A stretch of DNA of 8,766 nucleotides, from positions 1-8,766 of the forward strand of contig JAKAJW010000428.1 in the NCBI GenBank assembly GCA_021813645.1, given 5' to 3'. How positions within the stretch are numbered: position 1 is the stretch's first letter; each line of letters begins with the position of its first letter. This stretch comes from Pseudomonadota bacterium. Its GTDB lineage: Bacteria; Pseudomonadota; Alphaproteobacteria; Rhodobacterales; Rhodobacteraceae. The notes beneath the pieces were generated by a model that was not told where the DNA came from, did no database searches, and was given only the letters and a program-made list of their open reading frames with translations. The position numbers and the translations under genes were made by a program. Shown one piece after another: positions 6,448 through 8,766 of this stretch.

Positions 6448-7806
6448 CTATTCGGACGGCGTGAAGGCCGCGGTATCGACCGGCAGGCCGCTCGGCACCG
6501 CCTTCGGCACCCCGAGCCGGCCCTTCAGCGCCTCCGGGTCCTTGAGGCTCTGCAGGAAGGCGTAGATCGCATCGACATCCGCCGGCGAAAGCGCGACCGG
6601 CTTGGCCTTCACCGCCGCCAGGATCGCCGCCCGCTCGGCCGGGTCGTTCCAGGCCGCCCAGTCCGGCTTGGCGCCGGGGTCGTAGCCCTGCGGCATCACC
6701 GCCTGTTCGACATAGCGGCGCGCGCCGGCCACCGGATCGGCGTGGTAGCGGATGAACTCCTTCAGGTCGGTATGGGCGCCGGCATGGCCCCAGGGCCCGG
6801 TCTCGGTGACGTTGCGCAGGCTGGGGGTGCGGAAGGCATAGCGGTCGGCCGGGTCGTTGGAGACCCTGAACCGGCCCAAATCGCGCTGATTGGTCTCGAA
6901 CCGCTCGGTCTTGCCGGGGCCGAGCTGCGGTTCGCCCATGGCATGGAACTTGTTGTCGGTCTGGAACGGACCGGAATGGCAAGAACTGCAGGCGGCGCGG
7001 CCGTAGAACAGCGCCATCCCCGCCATCGCCTCGGCCGGCAGGCTGGCCTGGTGGCGCAGGTAGCGGTCGAACGGGCTGTCGTCCGAGCGCCATTCGAAGG
7101 CGACGAAGGCGGCGATGGCGTTGGAGATGTCGGTGAAGGCGATCGGACGGCCCTGGGCGATGGCCGGATAGACCTGGGCGAACATCTGGCGGTAGGCCGG
7201 GATCGCGGCGACCCGCTGGGCGATCGCCTCCCAGGCGCCGCCGGGCCCGGTGATCTGGCCCTCGCGCACCAGTTTCGACACGTCGTTTTCCGCCGCGTTG
7301 CCGGCCATCTCGTCCTGCGCCAGGACCGGGAACATCGCCTGCGCCGATAGCACCGAGGCGAATCCCCGCACCATTTCGTCTTCCATCGGCGTCCGCAGGC
7401 CGGAGGGGCGGGTAGGATCGGCCTCGATCCGGCCGTCGTCGAACATCTTGGTGAAGCTCTTGGCGCCGAGGTTGAACAGCGCCGGCGCGTTGCGGGCCAC
7501 GCGCTGCTCGGGCATGTCGTTCGGGTCGGGGTGACGCGCCGGGCCGAGCCCGATGCCGCCCTCGCCGATGTCGAGCGAAACGCCGTCCGAGGTGCCAAAG
7601 CGCGGGTTGTGGCAGGTGTCGCAGGCGATGTTGCGATTGCCCGATAGCACCGGATCGTAGAATAGAAGCTGGCCGAGCTCCGCCTCCGCCGGGTTGACCG
7701 GGGCGTAATCGGCCTCGGTCGGCGGCGCCGGCGGCCCGGCATAGGCCGCCCCGCCCCATCCTGGCCCGGCCAGACCCAAAAACGCCCAAAGCACGGCCTT
7801 TTTCAC
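6448..7806 (-). CDS. exported di-heme cytochrome c peroxidase, MauG/CcpA family
   Basis: This is a periplasmic di-heme c-type protein of the bacterial cytochrome c peroxidase/MauG family, which reduces peroxide or carries out peroxide-driven oxidation of a partner. It has 452 residues, longer than classical peroxidases of about 320-350. A Sec signal peptide spans about 1-23, with cleavage near AYA-G. Heme sites are CDTCH (62-66) and CSSCH (273-277). Also visible are RNAPALFN (105-112), FRTPSLRNVTETGPWGHAGAH (from 325) and a C-terminal helix ending SLKDPE (420-425). The usual FWDGR motif reads FDDGR (122-126), and Tyr323 sits where an axial Met or Tyr ligand is expected, tentatively MauG-like. 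The start is GTG, preceded by a GGGGGAG ribosome site, and begins the signal peptide. It is divergent from the TamA gene and upstream of the M20 gene. No mau genes are nearby, so the substrate is unknown. Confidence 0.9.
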   Translation of the reverse strand: MKKAVLWAFLGLAGPGWGGAAYAGPPAPPTEADYAPVNPAEAELGQLLFYDPVLSGNRNIACDTCHNPRFGTSDGVSLDIGEGGIGLGPARHPDPNDMPEQRVARNAPALFNLGAKSFTKMFDDGRIEADPTRPSGLRTPMEDEMVRGFASVLSAQAMFPVLAQDEMAGNAAENDVSKLVREGQITGPGGAWEAIAQRVAAIPAYRQMFAQVYPAIAQGRPIAFTDISNAIAAFVAFEWRSDDSPFDRYLRHQASLPAEAMAGMALFYGRAACSSCHSGPFQTDNKFHAMGEPQLGPGKTERFETNQRDLGRFRVSNDPADRYAFRTPSLRNVTETGPWGHAGAHTDLKEFIRYHADPVAGARRYVEQAVMPQGYDPGAKPDWAAWNDPAERAAILAAVKAKPVALSPADVDAIYAFLQSLKDPEALKGRLGVPKAVPSGLPVDTAAFTPSE

Positions 7807-8007
7807 GGCACTCTCCCCCTACCCCTGGCAGCAGTGAACCACGTCGCGCCGGGCGGGAAAAGCCCCCGGACGGATGATACGCGGCAGTGGGACGGCGTTG
7901 GAGGAACCTTGGCGCGGCTCTGGCGCATTCCCGCGCGTCGCAAAGCCTTGCATTGAAGCGGCCCGGCCGGCGTGCGAGACTTTCGCCATGTCTTGGCGGG
8001 GTCCGCG
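7807..8007. promoter_or_regulatory. divergent intergenic region, peroxidase gene / tamA
   Basis: These 201 bases separate two divergent genes and must hold the peroxidase promoter and probably that of tamA. The only notable promoter-like hexamer is TATCAT on the minus strand (7879-7874), facing the peroxidase gene, with no convincing -35 partner. A GC stem with an internal TTTT (7849-7869) would lie in the peroxidase leader. No clear operator is seen. Confidence 0.4.
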
Positions 8008-8766
8008 GTGACGAGAGACGGTGCGAAACGGGCGGCGCGGATCACCGCGCTGGGCCTGGCTCTGGCGGCGGGCGCGGCGGGCGCCGCCGCGACACCGACC
8101 GTCAGCCTGGAAGCACCCAAGGCCGACAAGGCGCTGACCGAGGCGCTGAAGGCGGCCTCGCTCGCGCTCGGCACGCTGACCGGCGGCGACAGCCAAGCCC
8201 AGGATCTGTTCGCCGCCGCGCGCAGCGATTACCGCCGCCTGCTGGGGGCGCTTTACGCCGCCGGCTTCTACGCCCCGGTGATCCATATCCTGGTCGATGG
8301 CCGCGAAGCCGCCGGCATCGCCCCGCTGGATGCGCCGAACCAGATCGGCGCGATCCGCGAGATCGTCGACCCCGGGCCGCCCTATCGCTTCGGCCGGGTC
8401 GCGATCGCCCCGCTCGCCCCCGGCACCAAGCTGCCGCCGGCCTTCGCCCCCGGCCAGCCGGCCGCATCCGGCGCGATCCAGGCGGCGATCGATGCCGCGG
8501 TGGCCGCCTGGAAGGACGCCGGCCATGCCAAGGTGAAACTGGCCGGCCAGAACGTCTTGGCGGATGGCAAGACCGACACGGTCGACGCCCAGATCGCCCT
8601 CGATCCCGGCCCGGTGGTGACGCTCGGCCCGCTGTCGGTCAGCGGCAGCTCGCAGGTGCGCGAGAGCCGGATCGAGGCGATCGCCGGCTTTCCCACCGGC
8701 AAGGTTTACAGCCCGCAGCGGGTGCAGGATGCCGCCGACCGGCTGCGCCGCACCGGCGCCTTCACC
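8008..8766 (+). CDS. tamA: TamA-type Omp85 outer-membrane assembly protein (N-terminal part, runs off right edge)
   Basis: This is the periplasmic part of TamA, the outer-membrane half of the translocation and assembly module that works with TamB in envelope protein insertion or lipid transport. The 253 codons present cover a signal peptide (about 1-28: KRAAR, then an Ala/Leu/Gly core) and POTRA domains. DYRRLLGALYAAGFYAPVI (74-92) and HILVDGREA (93-101) belong to the first, PPYRFGRVAI (124-133) and AWKDAGHAKVKL (167-178) to the second, and VVTLGPLSVSG to RLRRTGAF (203-252) to the third. The beta-barrel lies beyond the window. The frame closes upstream with TGA at 7954. GTG 8008 is chosen for the signal peptide and GGCGGGG six bases upstream; GTG 7972 and TTG 7993 are alternatives. 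tamB probably follows. The pattern closely resembles Rhodobacterales TamA. Confidence 0.87.
   Translation, partial: MTRDGAKRAARITALGLALAAGAAGAAATPTVSLEAPKADKALTEALKAASLALGTLTGGDSQAQDLFAAARSDYRRLLGALYAAGFYAPVIHILVDGREAAGIAPLDAPNQIGAIREIVDPGPPYRFGRVAIAPLAPGTKLPPAFAPGQPAASGAIQAAIDAAVAAWKDAGHAKVKLAGQNVLADGKTDTVDAQIALDPGPVVTLGPLSVSGSSQVRESRIEAIAGFPTGKVYSPQRVQDAADRLRRTGAFT

Noticed and set aside
5296..7350. Rightward 684-codon frame opposite the M20 and peroxidase genes
   Set aside because: It is antisense to two genes whose catalytic and heme motifs are intact, and its His/Gly/Arg/Asp-rich sequence has no recognisable fold.
7819..8526. Leftward 235-codon frame opposite tamA
   Set aside because: It is a low-complexity Gly/Arg-rich shadow overlapping the signal peptide and POTRA coding region of tamA and the divergent promoter.

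Overview
The window looks like chromosomal DNA from a high-GC alphaproteobacterium, most likely Rhodobacteraceae. Coding regions are strongly G+C rich with G or C at most third positions. The divergently arranged xylose ABC transporter plus ROK regulator, and the N-terminal sequence of the TamA-type protein at the right edge, both resemble Rhodobacterales versions. This assignment is from recognition of the proteins, not from a search.

Left part (1-3597): a xylose-type sugar importer reads leftward. The binding protein XylF comes first, then the permease XylH, which runs off the left edge; the ATPase XylG is presumably beyond it. A ROK-family regulator (XylR-like) reads rightward from the same 213-bp intergenic region. 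That region is the most structured noncoding DNA here. It has an AT-rich core with promoter-like hexamers, a perfect 16-bp palindrome in the xylF leader, and a near-perfect 14-15 bp sequence present in opposite orientations on both sides of the core. A strong 11-bp hairpin separates xylF from xylH.

Middle (3594-5150): an exported VCBS/FG-GAP repeat protein of the CRTAC1 type, with a C-terminal ASPIC/UnbV domain, overlaps the regulator stop codon by ATGA. It is therefore probably co-transcribed and translationally coupled with the regulator. Its link to sugar uptake is unexplained.

Right part (5209-7806): two leftward genes, an exported MauG/CcpA-type di-heme peroxidase and, downstream of it, an M20 amidohydrolase of the hippurate hydrolase/aminoacylase type. 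They converge on the CRTAC1 gene across a GC-rich palindrome that may act as a bidirectional terminator. From 8008 to the right edge is the signal peptide and POTRA region of a TamA/Omp85 outer-membrane assembly protein, divergent from the peroxidase gene.

No tRNA, rRNA, CRISPR array, insertion sequence or phage gene was seen. Nothing here clearly forms a new multi-gene system. The best candidates for follow-up are the mirrored elements in the xylF/regulator intergenic region, the regulator-CRTAC1 coupling, and the peroxidase motif variants.
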